NCBI GenBank assembly: GCA_030640865.1
Contig: DAOWIP010000446.1
Coordinates: 1-5,846 of the forward strand
Source: Sedimentisphaerales bacterium
GTDB lineage: Bacteria; Planctomycetota; Phycisphaerae; Sedimentisphaerales; SM23-30
Direction of reading: 5' to 3'
DNA length: 5,846 bases
The first letter of the stretch is position 1. Each line of letters starts with the position of its first letter. The notes beneath the pieces were generated by a model that saw only the letters and a list, made by a program, of their open reading frames with translations, did no database searches and had not been told where the DNA came from. The position numbers were made by a program, and so were the translations under genes. Below, one piece after another: positions 4,812 to 5,846 of the stretch.

Positions 4812-5846
4812 TCACTTGTCGAGATGTTTAATCTTGACGTTTCGGTACCACACCGGATTGCCATGATCCTGGAAGCCGATATGTCCGACACGCGGCATAT
4901 CTTTAATCGCTGTATTGAATTTATTCCTGGTGCCGACATAGTCCGGATTTTTATGCGGTTCGGTCCAGTCGTCCACATTCATATCTATTATCTGTTCGCC
5001 GTTCAGAACAACATATATCTGCGGCCCCACTGCCTTGACAGTCATGTGATTCCACCTGTCCGCCATAGACGGTAATTCCTTTTTTGGTGAAAGGCAGTCG
5101 TAAATGGCGCCGCATTGACCGTGTTTTGTTCCGTCGCCGGTATCATGTATTTGTACTTCAATTGTCGTGTGAACCCACTTCTTCAGGTTACCGCAGCGGA
5201 TGAGCACGCCACTGTTGGCGCCCTTGGAGACTTTGAATTCCAGATCAAGGATAAAATCACCGTATTTGTCCTTTGTCCAGATATTGCCCCCGCCTACGCG
5301 TGTTAATACATTATCATTTAATTGCCAACTGCCCGGTTTTAATTTGCAGTTTGACAGATCGTTCGCCAACAGATTCCGCCAGCCGCTCGGATTCAGTTCG
5401 GCTCCCATTTTGTTAAAGAATATCGCGCATTGACGTATCTCCGGCTCTGAGTTGAGCCAATTGTGTTCGTACTCAGCGGAAACCGCACCACGCCACTTAA
5501 TTTTGTTCAGATATTCCATAATCTCGCGTATATTGCCCTTACCCGTACCCCAGGGCACATCGTGAGCCTTGCGAACACCAAACTTGTTCAGGTCCTTCAT
5601 GTGAAAATAGATGACTCGCCCTTCGAGTTTCTTCAGGGCCTCCAGCGGATCAATCCCCGAACGCATCCAGTGGCCCGTATCCGCGCACGCCCCGATCCAC
5701 TTGCTCCGTCCCTCGCATACTTTTAATACCATATCCGGGTTCCAGTAACGGCTCGGCTTGGGATGATTGTGTATAGCTACGGCGATCTTGTATTCCTTAC
5801 ACAGCCGCTCAATCAGATCGAACGCATCCTCCTTCGGCTCCGAACC
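4812..5846 (-). CDS. Sugar isomerase/epimerase-like TIM barrel fused to DUF1080 (3-keto-disaccharide hydrolase) domain, 5' partial
   Basis: The frame is open to the right edge (first visible residues GSEPKEDAFDL), so the N-terminal half of the barrel is missing; 344 codons are visible. Residues 1 to about 148 are the C-terminal half of a xylose-isomerase-like (AP_endonuc_2) barrel: AVAIHNHPKPSRYW (23-36), GACADTGHW (52-60) with Asp56 and His59, VIYFHMKD (78-85) with His82, and GAVSAEYEHNW (120-130) with an acidic pair; these His/Asp/Glu positions match metal ligands in that fold. Residues from about 155 onward are DUF1080 (PF06439, a LamG-like sandwich named 3-keto-disaccharide hydrolase): GWRNL, NSGVLIRCG, TTIEVQIHD (227-235), GAIYD and the ending GHIGFQDHGNPVWYRNVKIKHL. 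A role in processing oxidised (3-keto) sugars is plausible but unproven. It precedes the fucosidase on the same strand. An internal ATG at 5732 falls within the barrel and is not the start. Confidence 0.88.
   Translation of the reverse strand, partial: GSEPKEDAFDLIERLCKEYKIAVAIHNHPKPSRYWNPDMVLKVCEGRSKWIGACADTGHWMRSGIDPLEALKKLEGRVIYFHMKDLNKFGVRKAHDVPWGTGKGNIREIMEYLNKIKWRGAVSAEYEHNWLNSEPEIRQCAIFFNKMGAELNPSGWRNLLANDLSNCKLKPGSWQLNDNVLTRVGGGNIWTKDKYGDFILDLEFKVSKGANSGVLIRCGNLKKWVHTTIEVQIHDTGDGTKHGQCGAIYDCLSPKKELPSMADRWNHMTVKAVGPQIYVVLNGEQIIDMNVDDWTEPHKNPDYVGTRNKFNTAIKDMPRVGHIGFQDHGNPVWYRNVKIKHLDK

Noticed and set aside
1..5846. CRISPR array, tRNA or rRNA genes, complete transposase
   Set aside because: No regularly spaced repeats, no cloverleaf or rRNA-like segments and no transposase-like protein were seen on either strand.

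Overview
The window looks like chromosomal sequence from a free-living bacterium that degrades polysaccharides. The likely group is Planctomycetota or the wider PVC superphylum (Verrucomicrobiota, Lentisphaerota, Kiritimatiellota). This is inferred from gene content: a secreted GH29 alpha-L-fucosidase next to a fusion of a xylose-isomerase-like TIM barrel to a DUF1080 (3-keto-disaccharide hydrolase) domain, plus a bacterial TruD of about 410 residues. No 16S or other marker gene is present, so the assignment is tentative.

The left half is a plus-strand block. A ribokinase gene (rbsK) lacks only its first few codons. A 94-bp gap follows, holding two related GC-rich palindromic units of REP type. 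Next comes truD (tRNA pseudouridine-13 synthase), whose end overlaps by 8 bp the start of a two-transmembrane ion-channel-like gene with cytoplasmic RCK (TrkA_N and TrkA_C) domains. The channel gene has a strongly non-canonical selectivity filter. It also has a credible internal start for an RCK-only product, as in the archaeal channel MthK.

The right half is a minus-strand block for carbohydrate degradation. The isomerase/DUF1080 fusion enters from the right edge (5' truncated). It is followed, after 142 bp measured to the preferred start, by an exported GH29 alpha-L-fucosidase. The gap between them is filled by a compact structured element: imperfect terminal inverted repeats flanked by TTAG direct repeats, enclosing two strong hairpins and a perfect TATAAT on the fucosidase strand. 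It resembles a MITE or a structured leader.

The two blocks converge with only 7 bp between the channel and fucosidase stop codons and no recognisable terminator. Ribokinase and the fucosidase/DUF1080 pair point to scavenging of sugars from complex glycans; truD and the channel gene look like an unrelated housekeeping pair. No complete novel system was found. The points most worth checking are the altered channel filter, the internal RCK start, and the structured element ahead of the fucosidase.
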